DNA of 64,000 nucleotides, taken from positions 248,001 through 312,000 of the forward strand of contig NZ_CABHYG010000004.1 in the NCBI RefSeq assembly GCF_902170785.1, given 5' to 3'. The notes beneath the pieces were generated by a model, which worked only from the letters and a program-made list of their open reading frames with translations, searched no databases and was not told where the DNA came from. Shown here one piece after another: positions 54,922 through 64,000 of this stretch. The DNA is from Yersinia proxima (lineage in GTDB: Bacteria > Pseudomonadota > Gammaproteobacteria > Enterobacterales > Enterobacteriaceae). Each line of letters opens with the position of its first letter. Positions within the stretch are counted from its first letter, which is position 1. The translations under genes were made by a program, and so were the position numbers.

Positions 54922-55946
54922 TCAAACGACTAAGTGCAATTAATCAAGCCCGCTGGGCGCGGTTTCGTCAGAACCGCCGTGGCTATTGGTCACTGTGGAT
55001 CTTTCTAACCCTGTTTATTATCAGCTTGTTTGCCGAATTAATAGCCAACGACAAGCCGTTATTGGTCAGCTATCAGGGTAAATTTTACATGCCCTTTATG
55101 GTCAATTACACTGAATCGACCTTTGGTGGCATTTTAACCACGGCTGCGGACTACCAAGATCCATACGTTATTGGCCGGATTAAAGACAATGGCTGGGCCA
55201 TCTGGGCACCTATCCGCTTTAGCAACAACACCATTAATTTTGCCACCGACGTACCCTTTCCCTCGCCACCGAGTCGCACTAATTTGCTCGGCACTGACAG
55301 CACTGGCGGCGATGTATTGGCCAAGATCATATACGGCTTTCGTATCTCACTGTTATTTGGCCTGACATTAACCCTGCTCTCCAGTGTGATTGGGATTTGT
55401 GCCGGAGCAGTACAGGGCTATTACGGCGGAAAAATTGACCTGTTGGGGCAGCGATTTATTGAAGTCTGGTCTGGCATGCCAACCCTGTTTTTAATCATTT
55501 TACTGTCCAGTATTGTGCAGCCGAATTTCTGGTGGCTACTCGCCATTACCGTGATATTTGGCTGGATGGGACTGGTTGGTGTAGTGCGGGCCGAGTTTCT
55601 GCGTACCCGAAATTATGACTATATCCGTGCGGCAAGGGCGATGGGGGTACGTGACCGCGTGATTATGTCACGACATATGCTGCCCAATGCTATGGTTGCT
55701 ACTCTGACCTTTCTACCTTTTATTTTGTGCGGCTCGATAACCACCCTCACCTCACTGGATTTCCTTGGTTTTGGCTTGCCGATGGGGTCACCATCATTAG
55801 GTGGGTTATTATTGGAGGGCAAAAATAACCTTCAGGCTCCGTGGCTTGGAATAACCGCATTCCTGGTATTGGCGGTGTTGTTATCTCTGTTGATATTTAT
55901 CGGCGAAGCGGTACGTGACGCCTTTGACCCAAGTAAGGTGTACTGA
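54918..55946 (+). CDS. yejE: YejE, ABC peptide transporter permease
   Basis: 342 residues, OppC type: [15 protein letters not shown] at the N-terminus, [20 protein letters not shown] before the core helices, and the EAA loop [22 protein letters not shown], seen as [12 protein letters not shown]. It pairs with YejB. Translationally coupled to yejB; yejF begins 1 bp after its stop. Confidence 0.93.
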   Translation: MIKRLSAINQARWARFRQNRRGYWSLWIFLTLFIISLFAELIANDKPLLVSYQGKFYMPFMVNYTESTFGGILTTAADYQDPYVIGRIKDNGWAIWAPIRFSNNTINFATDVPFPSPPSRTNLLGTDSTGGDVLAKIIYGFRISLLFGLTLTLLSSVIGICAGAVQGYYGGKIDLLGQRFIEVWSGMPTLFLIILLSSIVQPNFWWLLAITVIFGWMGLVGVVRAEFLRTRNYDYIRAARAMGVRDRVIMSRHMLPNAMVATLTFLPFILCGSITTLTSLDFLGFGLPMGSPSLGGLLLEGKNNLQAPWLGITAFLVLAVLLSLLIFIGEAVRDAFDPSKVY

Positions 55947-55947
55947 T

Positions 55948-57540
55948 ATGGCGACTGCCCCACTTCTGGATATTCAAAATCTCAGTATTGCCTTTCGCCA
56001 GGCTGGAGTTGATCGCCAGGTCGTCAGCGAGTTGTCATTGCAAATAGATGCTGGTGAAACACTGGCTTTGGTCGGGGAATCAGGCTCAGGTAAAAGTGTA
56101 ACTGCTCTGTCGATATTGCGCCTGCTACCCTCGCCACCCGTGGTGTACCCCAGTGGTGATATCCTGTTTGCCGGTAAATCGCTATTACATGCCGATGAAC
56201 CGACATTGCGCGGCATTCGTGGTGATCAGATTTCCATGATTTTCCAGGAACCGATGGTGTCATTAAATCCACTGCACACTATTGAGAAGCAGCTATCTGA
56301 AGTGCTGTCACTGCACCGTGGAATGCGGCAGGAAGCCGCCCGAGCAGAAATTATTCAGTGCCTCGACCGGGTCGGTATTCGCAATGCCAAAGGCCGACTT
56401 GCTGATTTCCCGCATCAGCTTTCCGGGGGTGAGCGCCAGCGCGTCATGATTGCCATGGCTGTCCTGACTCAGCCCAAACTCCTGATTGCCGATGAGCCAA
56501 CAACTGCACTGGATGTTTCGGTGCAAGCCCAGATTTTGAGTTTGCTGAAAGAATTAAAACAAGAGATGGGGATGAGTTTGCTGTTTATCACCCATAACCT
56601 GAATATCGTTCGCCGATTGGCTGATAACGTGGCCGTGATGCGTGAGGGGCGCGTGGTTGAGCGTAATACCCGTCAGGCGCTGTTTAGCTCACCACAACAT
56701 GCCTATACTCGCCAATTATTGGATGCCGAACCACAAGGCGACCCACTGCCACTCCAGGCTGGCCTGCAGCCCTTACTTGAAGTCAAAGGGCTGCAAGTGG
56801 CTTTCCCGATTAAACGTGGTTTGTTGCGCCGGACTGTCTCACATCATTATGCTTTGAAAGATCTCAGTTTTGCTTTAAAGCCCGGAGAAAGTTTAGGTTT
56901 GGTGGGTGAATCCGGCTCAGGGAAAAGCACTACTGGGCTGGCATTGCTGCGTTTATTACCCTCGCAAGGTGAGATTTGGTTTGATGGCCAGCCCCTGCAT
57001 AATTTTTCACCAAAGCAGATGTTGCCTTATCGCAGCCGAATCCAAGTGGTGTTCCAGGATCCTTACTCGGCACTGAACCCACGTTTAAACGTTCAACAGA
57101 TTATTGCTGAGGGGCTGGAAGTTCATCAGAAGCTCAGTGCGGCGCATCGTGAACTACGTGTGATTAAGGCGATGGAAGAAGTTGGATTGGATCCGGTGAG
57201 CCGTTATCGATATCCGACCGAGTTCTCTGGTGGACAGCGTCAGCGTATTGCTATTGCACGTGCATTAATTCTGCAACCTCAATTACTTATCCTCGATGAA
57301 CCCACATCGTCACTGGATAAATCGGTGCAGGCACAAATTCTGGCTTTGCTGAAATCCCTTCAGCAGCGCTACCAACTCAGTTACCTGTTTATCAGCCATG
57401 ACTTACAAGTCGTACGGTCACTGTGCCATCAAGTGATTGTGCTAAAACAGGGTGAAGTAGTGGAACAAGGGGACTGCCAGGCCATTTTTGCTGCGCCAAA
57501 ACAGCAATATACCCAGCAATTATTGCAATTCGCAGACTAG
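55948..57540 (+). CDS. yejF: YejF, fused ABC ATPase (two nucleotide-binding domains)
   Basis: 530 residues from the ATG directly after the yejE stop; an upstream in-frame start inside yejE is rejected. Two complete ATPase domains: Walker A GESGSGKSVT (~41) and GESGSGKSTT (~318); signatures LSGGERQRVMIAMA and FSGGQRQRIAIARA; Walker B LLIADEPTTALD and LLILDEPTSSLD. It drives the YejABE peptide importer. Fusion of the two ATPases is normal for YejF. Confidence 0.94.
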   Translation: MATAPLLDIQNLSIAFRQAGVDRQVVSELSLQIDAGETLALVGESGSGKSVTALSILRLLPSPPVVYPSGDILFAGKSLLHADEPTLRGIRGDQISMIFQEPMVSLNPLHTIEKQLSEVLSLHRGMRQEAARAEIIQCLDRVGIRNAKGRLADFPHQLSGGERQRVMIAMAVLTQPKLLIADEPTTALDVSVQAQILSLLKELKQEMGMSLLFITHNLNIVRRLADNVAVMREGRVVERNTRQALFSSPQHAYTRQLLDAEPQGDPLPLQAGLQPLLEVKGLQVAFPIKRGLLRRTVSHHYALKDLSFALKPGESLGLVGESGSGKSTTGLALLRLLPSQGEIWFDGQPLHNFSPKQMLPYRSRIQVVFQDPYSALNPRLNVQQIIAEGLEVHQKLSAAHRELRVIKAMEEVGLDPVSRYRYPTEFSGGQRQRIAIARALILQPQLLILDEPTSSLDKSVQAQILALLKSLQQRYQLSYLFISHDLQVVRSLCHQVIVLKQGEVVEQGDCQAIFAAPKQQYTQQLLQFAD

Positions 57541-57560
57541 CTTAGCGCGCATCAGGGCAT

Positions 57561-57588
57561 AAAAAAACGTCAGCATAACAACTGACGA
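57561..57588 (-). terminator. yejG terminator
   Basis: On the minus strand CGTCAG ... CTGACG with an 8-nt loop is followed by TTTTTTT, 16 bp after the yejG stop. It may also act on yejF from the other side. Confidence 0.75.
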
Positions 57589-57603
57589 ACGCTTAATCGC
57601 GCA

Positions 57604-57951
57604 TCAGAAAGGGTAGAGTGCTGTCATGGTCTCAGCAATAGCCACACCGACATCTTTCAGGCGGCACATGGTCGCACTTTCATCCTGGCGATGAACAAAC
57701 AGGCAAGGTTCACCTTCCCATTCCACAATCGCGGAGTCCACTTGTATCTCTTGTAACGAGAGATGCAAGCGCTGCATGATAATCTGCGCATGTTTACCAT
57801 CATGGCTCAATAACTTCAGTCCCATGAGATCATTATTGCTATCGTCTATCGCCGTAAGTGGGATCGGTTCAACTTTGACGCCGATAAACCCAGATAACCA
57901 ACGGTAACTTTGCGGCAGACGATGTACTACCGAAAGTTGGATATTATTCAC
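57604..57951 (-). CDS. yejG: YejG family protein
   Basis: 115 residues, as E. coli YejG (114). It starts NNIQLSVVHRLPQSYRWLSGF and contains EGEPCLFVHRQDESATMCRLKDVGVAIAE, shown in part as CLFVHRQDE and CRLKDVGVAIAE. No signal peptide. Function unknown in E. coli beyond a reported link to aminoglycoside tolerance. Convergent with yejF. Confidence 0.88.
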   Translation of the reverse strand: MNNIQLSVVHRLPQSYRWLSGFIGVKVEPIPLTAIDDSNNDLMGLKLLSHDGKHAQIIMQRLHLSLQEIQVDSAIVEWEGEPCLFVHRQDESATMCRLKDVGVAIAETMTALYPF

Positions 57952-58446
57952 GTATTTTTCCTAGTCAAAATAAAAATTCAAAAATCACAAAGCACCACAA
58001 TGACTCACACTCATTAAAGTTATAGCTTCTAAGTTGCCATTGCGCTTGGTTTAAACCTCATCAAAACACAACTTTGATAACAATTTAGAAACTTAAAATC
58101 TACAATGCCATTTCTTGTGCTGTTTCTAGCCTTTAGTCAGTCCCCTTTACCAAGCCTGAGACTGTCAGTTTGAGATTTAGATCCCATTTTTCGTTATATT
58201 TATACCTTTATGGCGGCTATCTCAACCATTTTTCTTGCAAACCCATTACTTAATACCAGCCAATATTTTACATTTAAGGAACAATCCTCCGCCAATTACA
58301 CCTAATGAAATATATTTAATTAATTGATAAATATATAAATTCACTGATATCAACTTCTCTCTTACGAGCAAGAATAACAGGTAAAAATAACGTCATAACA
58401 AATTCATCTTTTTTGACGCATCGCTCAAAAAGTTAACAATATGGTG

Positions 58447-58521
58447 TCAGACAAAACTATGCAATAAATAATGATATGCGTGCTTATTATGTTGATTGAG
58501 CGCAAGAATTTTGCGCTTTTT
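58447..58521 (+). ncRNA. candidate small RNA (~75 nt)
   Basis: TTGACG at 58413 and AACAAT at 58435 (16-bp spacing) form a plausible sigma70 promoter. GCGCAA-GAATT-TTGCGC (58500-58516) followed by TTTTT is a compact factor-independent terminator. A transcript between them would be about 75 nt. No known sRNA is recognised; purely structural inference. Confidence 0.3.
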
Positions 58522-58617
58522 AGGCGCAAATAGAGCGATCTTTAATGATGTGAAAGGTAAAACAAGGGCGTGGGATAAGTAAGGCAGGAATTGACAAACT
58601 GGCTACAAATAATAAAC

Positions 58618-58650
58618 GTGAAGGGAGGCTCGAAAGCATCTGCCCTTCAC
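58618..58650 (-). terminator. bcr terminator
   Basis: GTGAAGGG and CCCTTCAC form a perfect 8-bp outer stem, with GCT/AGC inside the loop; on the minus strand T-rich sequence (GTTTATTATTTG) follows. Confidence 0.7.
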
Positions 58651-58666
58651 ATTCAATTCATTAGGG

Positions 58667-59887
58667 TTAGTTTGCCGCACCTTTATGCGGACGGCTGGCA
58701 TACAGATACAGCAGCATGGCGACGATAATACAAAATGCCATTGAACTGACCATTGGCCAGGCGCTCCGTGATGGTGCCATCGACAGCAGCGTTCCTACTA
58801 CCGCGCCAATACCAAAACGTAAGGTTCCGGCCAAAGAAGAAGCCGTCCCCGCCATATGCGGAAAATCATCCAAAATGACGGCCATAGCATTTGAGGTAAT
58901 CATCGCGATACAACCAACATAAGCCGCAACTCCCAACACCAACGCCCAGAATCCTAGCCCGGTGGCACAGACCACCAACAACCAGATCCCCATGACAAAT
59001 TGGACTAACATGCCAAAACGGAACATCTTCAGTGCACCAAAGCGGCGAACATTGCGGCTGTTGATCAATGTCATCAAGAACAGAAAGACAATATTCAGCG
59101 CAAAGTAATAACCGAAGTTCTGCGGAGAAACCCCATTTAAATCAATATAAACAAAAGGCCCGGCGCTGAGGAATGAGAACATACCAGCAAATGAAAAGCC
59201 GCTGGCCAGCATGTAGCACAGTACCCGTTTATGGCGGAATAACGTCGCGAAATTGCCAATAGTAGTACGCAAGTGGAACCGCTGCCGTTTCTCTTTCGGC
59301 AAGCTCTCTTTAATAAAGAGCGCGACCAGTATCGCCCCCACCAATGCCGCACCCGCCATGCTCCAGAAAATGGCGTGCCAGCTAAACCACACCAACAAGG
59401 CACCACCGATAATCGGTGCCAGTAGCGGCGCGATAGTCATCACCAAGACCACAAAAGACATCATCCGCGAGAAATCATCTTTGGTGAACATATCTCGCAT
59501 CAATGCATTAATCACTACACTGGCGGCTGCAGCTGACAGGCCATGCAGGAAACGCAAGTTAATCAGTTGCTCAACCGACTGCGCCATGGCACAAGCCATT
59601 CCCGCCAGAGCAAAGATAAGCGTGCCCCAGAAGATAACTGGCTTACGCCCGATGCTATCGGCCATTGGCCCATAAAACATTTGGCCGATGGCGAACCCCA
59701 GTACATAGGCACTGAGTGTCATCTGTACCGCACCACTTTCTACGCCAAACTCCTGCGCGATGATGGGCATACTGGGCAAATACATATCAATGGCCAGAGG
59801 CATCAGCATTGATAGCAAGCCCAGGATAAAGATCAAGCCAACGTGGGATGTCCGGTTCTTTGCTTCATTTGGATTACTGGCATGCAC
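58667..59887 (-). CDS. bcr: Bcr/CflA-family MFS drug exporter
   Basis: 406 residues from a GTG at 59887 placed 9 nt after AAGGAG; a TTG 18 bp upstream is in frame but overlaps that site. Twelve membrane helices. DHA1 features: [17 protein letters not shown] [15 protein letters not shown] in helix 1, [14 protein letters not shown] as motif A, and [21 protein letters not shown] in helix 4 (in part [13 protein letters not shown]). It exports bicyclomycin, sulfonamides and dipeptides or cysteine in E. coli. Followed downstream by its own hairpin; rsuA lies 98 bp upstream on the same strand. Confidence 0.9.
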   Translation of the reverse strand: MHASNPNEAKNRTSHVGLIFILGLLSMLMPLAIDMYLPSMPIIAQEFGVESGAVQMTLSAYVLGFAIGQMFYGPMADSIGRKPVIFWGTLIFALAGMACAMAQSVEQLINLRFLHGLSAAAASVVINALMRDMFTKDDFSRMMSFVVLVMTIAPLLAPIIGGALLVWFSWHAIFWSMAGAALVGAILVALFIKESLPKEKRQRFHLRTTIGNFATLFRHKRVLCYMLASGFSFAGMFSFLSAGPFVYIDLNGVSPQNFGYYFALNIVFLFLMTLINSRNVRRFGALKMFRFGMLVQFVMGIWLLVVCATGLGFWALVLGVAAYVGCIAMITSNAMAVILDDFPHMAGTASSLAGTLRFGIGAVVGTLLSMAPSRSAWPMVSSMAFCIIVAMLLYLYASRPHKGAAN

Positions 59888-59985
59888 GTTCGACAACTCC
59901 TTCAATAACCTACCAACCTACCGCGGGTTAAATCAACGGCAAAACAGCGTGAAAACAAGGGTTCCACACTGCAATAGGACACCAA

Positions 59986-60693
59986 TTACAGATGGGGAGC
60001 ACCGACGCTGGCAATTTCTTCAGGTGTCAATGGGCGATACTCACCAGGTGCCAAATCATCATCAAGTTTGATATCGCCAATGCGTTCACGGTGCAGTTCC
60101 AGCACACGATTACCCACTGCCGCAAACATGCGTTTCACCTGATGGTAGCGCCCTTCACTGATGGTCAGCCGCACCAACTGTGGTTCGATAACCTCAAGCT
60201 GAGCCGGTTTGGTCAGAGATTTTTCGTTATGCAACTGCACGCCGTCAGTAAACTGCTGCGCGGTATCATCAGCAATTGGCTGTTCCAACGTCACCAAATA
60301 GGTCTTTTCACAATGATGGCGTGGAGAAGTAATGCGGTGTGACCATTGACCATCGTCGGTCATCAATACCAGCCCAGTGGTATCAATATCCAGCCGTCCG
60401 GCGGCATGAAGTTTGTATGCCACAGGTTCATCAAGGAAATACAGCACGGTCGGATGATCCGGGTCTTCTGTTGAACACACATAACCCTGCGGTTTGTTCA
60501 GCATAAAGTAACGTGGGCCAACGGTTTGTTGTAATGGGTTACCATCAAATCTCACGTCTTGTTCTGGTGTTAGTTTGATGGCACCGCTTTTGACCACTTC
60601 GCCATCTATGGTGACGCGCTTTGCCCGCAACTCGCGCGCAACTAACGCCCGGCTAACTCCTAATTGCTGAGATAAAAACTTGTCCAATCGCAT
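59986..60693 (-). CDS. rsuA: 16S rRNA pseudouridine(516) synthase
   Basis: 235 residues. An S4 RNA-binding domain (~1-60, [21 protein letters not shown]) is followed by the RsuA-type catalytic domain with the nucleophilic Asp in [16 protein letters not shown], and [24 protein letters not shown] and [18 protein letters not shown] as further motifs. It converts U516 of 16S rRNA to pseudouridine. Position between bcr and radD agrees with E. coli. Confidence 0.93.
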   Translation of the reverse strand: MRLDKFLSQQLGVSRALVARELRAKRVTIDGEVVKSGAIKLTPEQDVRFDGNPLQQTVGPRYFMLNKPQGYVCSTEDPDHPTVLYFLDEPVAYKLHAAGRLDIDTTGLVLMTDDGQWSHRITSPRHHCEKTYLVTLEQPIADDTAQQFTDGVQLHNEKSLTKPAQLEVIEPQLVRLTISEGRYHQVKRMFAAVGNRVLELHRERIGDIKLDDDLAPGEYRPLTPEEIASVGAPHL

Positions 60694-61023
60694 TGAATCT
60701 ACTTTGCCTATTCATAGAGTCGTGCCACCGAGGGGCACGATACCCGCACTCACACCTGCCAACGATGACAGAATGCTAATTATACGGTGTGAAATTAATA
60801 AAACAGTATAGCGGCGGTTGCCATATCATCCTAGGAACAGTTACGCAAAAAGCCGTTATTAGACCGTGCTATACCCCCCCCTCGCACCGGCGGCCACACA
60901 CGGGCATAATAATAGAAAGTCTTGAAGATCAATGGCACTTATACATCGCAGGAAAGTGTTGCAAATGGTGAATGAGTTGAACAATTTGAAAATGATGATA
61001 AAAATCACCGGGCAGGCACAGTA
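60694..61023. other. divergent rsuA/radD intergenic region
   Basis: 330 bp holding the two divergent promoters. A run of eight C (CCCCCCCCTCGC, near 60876) stands out. No gene or repeat recognised. Confidence 0.45.
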
Positions 61024-62781
61024 ATGGCTTTTACGTTACGCCCTTATCAACAAGAAGCGGTAGACGCGACTCTCGCTCATTTTCGCCGCCATACCGAGCC
61101 AGCGTTGATTGTCTTGCCTACCGGAGCCGGTAAGAGTCTGGTTATTGCTGAATTAGCAAAACTGGCTCGCGGGCGCGTTTTGGTGCTGGCACATGTCAAA
61201 GAGCTGGTGGCGCAGAATCATGCCAAATATTGTGCTTATGGTTTAGAGGCCGATATTTTTGCCGCCGGGCTGCAACAACGTCAAAGTGCAGGGAAAGTGG
61301 TTTTTGGTAGCGTACAATCCGTGGCGCGAAACCTGTCTCTATTTGATAGCGCCTTTTCACTGTTGATAATTGATGAATGCCATCGCATCAGCGATGAAGA
61401 TGACAGCCAATATCAGCAAATTATTCAGCATTTACGCACCACCAACCCACGTTTGCGCTTACTGGGGCTGACTGCCACCCCCTACCGCCTGGGCAAAGGC
61501 TGGATCTATCAATTCCACTATCACGGTATCACCCGTGGTGATGAAAAATCCCTGTTCCGCGATTGTATTTATGAATTACCCCTGCGTTATATGATCAAGC
61601 ACGGCTTTCTGGTGCCACCGGAACGACTGGATATGCCCGTCGTACAATATGATTTCAGCCGGTTAACCAGTAATAGCGACGGTATGTTCCGTGAAGCAGA
61701 TTTAGACCGCGAGCTTAAGCAGCAACAAAGAATTACCCCACATATTGTCAGTCAGATAATGGAATATGCCGCCCATCGACGGGGGGTGATGATTTTCGCC
61801 GCTACCGTCGAACATGCCAAAGAGGTTTATGGGCTTTTACCTAAAGGTGAAGCTGCCCTGGTGAGTGCCGGAACGCCCCCCGCCGAACGGGATGCGCTAA
61901 TTACTGCGTTTAAACAGCAGCAATTACGCTATTTGGTGAACGTCGCGGTGTTGACGACCGGTTTTGATGCCCCGCATGTCGATCTGATTGCCATTCTTCG
62001 CCCGACCGAGTCGGTCAGTTTGTATCAGCAAATTGTCGGGCGCGGGCTGCGGCTCTCTCCGGGCAAAGAAGATTGTCTGATTCTGGATTATGCTGGCAAC
62101 CCCCACGACCTTTTTACCCCGGAAGTGGGAACCAGCAAACCCCACGCTGACAGCCAACCGGTGCAGGTCTTTTGCCCAGACTGCGGTTTTGCCAACATCT
62201 TCTGGGGGAAATGCACGGAGTCGGGCGACATTATCGAACACTTCGGTCGCCGCTGTCAGGGCTGGTTTGAAGATGATCAAGGCGCACGAGCACAATGTGA
62301 TTACCGCTTCCGCTTTAAATCTTGCCCGCATTGCGGCGCAGAAAATGATATTGCTGCCCGCCGCTGTCATCAATGTCAGGAGGTGTTGGTCGATCCTGAT
62401 GATATGCTTAAAGCCGCACTGAAATTGAAGGATGCACTGGTACTGCGTTGTGGCGGAATGAGTCTGGAGGCCGGACAAGATGCCAAAGGCGAGTGGCTAA
62501 AAATTACTTATTACGACGAAGAGGGTACGAATACCAGTGAGCGGTTTCGCTTAACCACCCCCGCACAACGGATGGCATTCGAGCAAATTTTCCTTCGCCC
62601 GCACCAACGGGCTCCGGGCATTGCGCTTAAATGGCAAACTGGCGCAGATATCATTGCTCAGCAAGCGCTGTTGCGTTATCCCGATTTTGTTGTCGCCCGC
62701 CGTCGTGGGCAATGGTGGCAAATTCGGGAAAAGGTTTTTGATTATCAGGGCCGTTTTAGACGAGCAGACTCCCTCGCCTGA
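61024..62781 (+). CDS. radD: superfamily 2 helicase RadD (YejH)
   Basis: 585 residues. RecA-like domain 1: [11 protein letters not shown], Walker [15 protein letters not shown] box [20 protein letters not shown]. Domain 2: [12 protein letters not shown] and [14 protein letters not shown] (motif VI). A Cys-rich zinc region follows at ~375-460 ([35 protein letters not shown]). RadD limits RecA-mediated recombination intermediates and helps survival of DNA damage. It starts 331 bp from the divergent rsuA and precedes rplY as in E. coli. Confidence 0.93.
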   Translation: MAFTLRPYQQEAVDATLAHFRRHTEPALIVLPTGAGKSLVIAELAKLARGRVLVLAHVKELVAQNHAKYCAYGLEADIFAAGLQQRQSAGKVVFGSVQSVARNLSLFDSAFSLLIIDECHRISDEDDSQYQQIIQHLRTTNPRLRLLGLTATPYRLGKGWIYQFHYHGITRGDEKSLFRDCIYELPLRYMIKHGFLVPPERLDMPVVQYDFSRLTSNSDGMFREADLDRELKQQQRITPHIVSQIMEYAAHRRGVMIFAATVEHAKEVYGLLPKGEAALVSAGTPPAERDALITAFKQQQLRYLVNVAVLTTGFDAPHVDLIAILRPTESVSLYQQIVGRGLRLSPGKEDCLILDYAGNPHDLFTPEVGTSKPHADSQPVQVFCPDCGFANIFWGKCTESGDIIEHFGRRCQGWFEDDQGARAQCDYRFRFKSCPHCGAENDIAARRCHQCQEVLVDPDDMLKAALKLKDALVLRCGGMSLEAGQDAKGEWLKITYYDEEGTNTSERFRLTTPAQRMAFEQIFLRPHQRAPGIALKWQTGADIIAQQALLRYPDFVVARRRGQWWQIREKVFDYQGRFRRADSLA

Positions 62782-62850
62782 GCCGCATTTAGCCTGATAA
62801 TTTCACAGTTTCGTTTGCTGTCTGCCCGATACTTCGCTAGAATGTCGCCC

Positions 62851-62916
62851 GCTTTGCTCTGGGTTTACCCAATCAAAGCCGAGTATCGAACCTGTTGCTG
62901 GGTCGCCTGTAGCAGG
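62851..62916 (+). promoter_or_regulatory. rplY mRNA leader hairpins
   Basis: GCTTTG...TGGGTTTACCCA...CAAAGC (62851-62877) forms a two-part hairpin, and CCTGTTGCT ... AGCAGG (62891-62916) a second one, 26 nt before the rplY start. L25 represses its own synthesis through the rplY leader in E. coli and relatives; these hairpins are the likely target. Confidence 0.6.
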
Positions 62917-62942
62917 GTAAATTTTCTTTAAGAGAAAACAAA

Positions 62943-63227
62943 ATGACCACTATCAATGTAGAAGTACGTAACGACCAGGGTAAGGGTGCGAGCCGCCGCC
63001 TGCGTGCAGCAAATAAATTTCCGGCAATCATTTACGGTGGTTCAGAAGCAGCAATCGCTATTGCTCTTGACCATGACACCACCAAGAACCTTGAATTGAA
63101 ACCGGGCTTTTATGATTCCGTACTGACTCTGGTTGTTGACGGTAAAGAAACCAAAGTTAAAGTACAGGCTGTTCAGCGTCACGCTTTCAAGCCAAAACTG
63201 ACTCATATCGACTTCGTTCGCGTTTAA
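62943..63227 (+). CDS. rplY: 50S ribosomal protein L25
   Basis: 94 residues, the short enterobacterial form without the CTC C-terminal extension. [20 protein letters not shown] and PAIIYGG at the N-terminus and [12 protein letters not shown] at the end are typical. It binds 5S rRNA loop E in the central protuberance. TTTAAGAGAAAACAAA precedes the ATG. A strong terminator follows. Confidence 0.96.
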   Translation: MTTINVEVRNDQGKGASRRLRAANKFPAIIYGGSEAAIAIALDHDTTKNLELKPGFYDSVLTLVVDGKETKVKVQAVQRHAFKPKLTHIDFVRV

Positions 63228-63260
63228 TCGCGCCGCTGTTGATATTCGGGACGCCGAAAT

Positions 63261-63288
63261 AAAAAACGCCGCTTATGCGGCGTTTTTT
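63261..63288. terminator. bidirectional terminator rplY / yejK
   Basis: AAAAAACGCCGC-TTAT-GCGGCGTTTTTT, perfect stem with T-runs in both directions, between the convergent rplY and yejK. Confidence 0.93.
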
Positions 63289-63308
63289 ATTGGCAACTCA
63301 AACTGTCA

Positions 63309-64000
63309 TCATTTGCCTGAATTGCGCTGTAGTTGATCACGCAGATTCGGTGGCGTACCTTTAATGGTCAACGTATCTGTTGCTGCATCCCAAAAGATAC
63401 GCTCGCCCAATAGCAACGCATCAAAATTAATACTCAACCCGCCGCCACTGCCGGCAAATTTGGTCAATTGACGCAACGTACCGCGATCTGCCGGGAAGCT
63501 ATCTTCCAATGCATAACCCTGTTCAACGGAGAATTGCTGAAAATCTTTCTCGCCCAACTTTGGCAACTCTTGCGCCAGTTCCTGCAAAGCAATTTCTTCA
63601 CCCGCCTGTAACTGCTCATTACAGTAGCTATAAACCTGCTGGCGATAGGCCTGGCGTTCATTTTTACCCAGCTCGGCATCCGCGCAATAATCATCAACTG
63701 CCTGTAATAAACCACGGTTCTGCGCTTTGGTATCCAGGCCTTCACTTGCGGCCAGGAAATCCATAAAGAAGTCAGAGACCTTGCGCCCTACTCGCCCTTT
63801 CAGGAAGGTCAGGTAACGGGTGGATTCCGGGTTGTTTTCCCATTCAGTTAAATCAATACGAGCCACAATATCAGCGCGATTGATATCAAGATAATGGGTT
63901 GTGCTCAGATCAAGCTGCTCATTCACCCGCATGCTATTGCAACTGCTCAGCACTGAAATCAGCAAATATTCCACTGCCAGATAGCGGTATTGGCAAAACA
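63309..64000 (-). CDS. yejK: nucleoid-associated protein YejK (NdpA), C-terminal part
   Basis: About 230 residues are in the window; the reading frame stays open to the right edge, so the N-terminal third lies outside and the internal GTG/ATG codons are not starts. Strong family segments: [72 protein letters not shown] and [11 protein letters not shown]. YejK binds double-stranded DNA and associates with topoisomerase IV. Convergent with rplY. Confidence 0.93.
   Translation of the reverse strand, partial: FCQYRYLAVEYLLISVLSSCNSMRVNEQLDLSTTHYLDINRADIVARIDLTEWENNPESTRYLTFLKGRVGRKVSDFFMDFLAASEGLDTKAQNRGLLQAVDDYCADAELGKNERQAYRQQVYSYCNEQLQAGEEIALQELAQELPKLGEKDFQQFSVEQGYALEDSFPADRGTLRQLTKFAGSGGGLSINFDALLLGERIFWDAATDTLTIKGTPPNLRDQLQRNSGK

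Larger units (their letters stand above)
57952..58666. other. yejG-bcr intergenic region
   Basis: 715 bp without a protein-coding gene, between the yejG promoter on one side and the bcr terminator on the other. It contains a promoter-like TTGACG-N16-AACAAT and a terminator-like hairpin ~80 bp downstream of it, recorded as a candidate small RNA. Confidence 0.5.

Noticed and set aside
1-64000. Prophage, insertion-sequence transposase, CRISPR array, toxin-antitoxin or restriction genes
   Set aside because: No integrase, transposase, Cas, phage structural or restriction-type protein could be recognised; the repeats present are miniature non-coding elements.
1-64000. tRNA or rRNA genes
   Set aside because: No cloverleaf-type sequence with GTTCRANNC and CCA end, and no rRNA-like stretch, was noticed by eye.

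Overview
The window is chromosomal DNA of a Yersinia species, most likely from the Y. enterocolitica group. Three things point there. The gene order cirA-lysP-yeiE-yeiH-nfo ... fruBKA ... yeiW-yeiP-yeiR-lpxT-mepS-pdeN-yejABEF-yejG-bcr-rsuA-radD-rplY-yejK follows the enterobacterial backbone known from E. coli. There are about nine ERIC-type miniature repeats, which are abundant in yersiniae. A fimbrial operon of the Yersinia-specific Myf/Psa (pH 6 antigen) family is present. I see no prophage, transposase gene, CRISPR array, tRNA or rRNA.

Layout. 1-5.4 kb: end of deoC, deoR, then a 1.1 kb gene-poor stretch and the serine-catabolic pair sdaC-sdaB. 5.6-6.8 kb: dacC (PBP6). 7.2-15.2 kb: an accessory sulfur locus. 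Cystathionine beta-synthase and gamma-lyase (methionine-to-cysteine reverse transsulfuration) converge on a four-gene unit made of an IPNS-like Fe(II) oxygenase plus a MetQ-MetN-MetI type importer; a HAD hydrolase and a glutathione transferase follow. 15.4-25 kb: a CirA-like TonB receptor with a FecCD-type permease and ATPase under Fur-like boxes but no substrate-binding protein, then lysP, yeiE, yeiH and nfo. 25-30.5 kb: myfC-myfB-myfA and the regulators myfF-myfE. 30.7-34.5 kb: the fruBKA fructose PTS operon with two Cra operators. 34.7-41.3 kb: a Nudix hydrolase, the TorY/TorZ respiratory pair, yeiW and mtr. 41.5-46.3 kb: yeiP, then hexuronate catabolism (uxuA, uxuB divergent, and a UxuR/ExuR regulator). 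46.5-64 kb: an orphan mini-pilin, then the conserved yeiR-to-yejK backbone.

Repeats shape the intergenic regions. All six full-length ERICs read in the same direction on the + strand. One supplies the uxuA stop codon, one lies inside the sdaCB unit, and two lie directly before torY and mtr. A second family of about 155 bp, strongly palindromic, occurs twice (after sdaB and after gstB), the second copy between 14-bp direct repeats.

The observations I would follow first are the oxygenase/importer sulfur operon with a 40-codon upstream ORF overlapping the oxygenase start, the iron ABC locus without a binding protein, two mutually exclusive hairpins in the lysP leader, a 7-bp tandem repeat in front of the myfA pilin gene, a shared TTGGNCTNACCAA palindrome at uxuB and uxuR, and a possible ~75-nt small RNA between yejG and bcr. 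All calls come from reading the sequence and from memory of the families; no database search was run.
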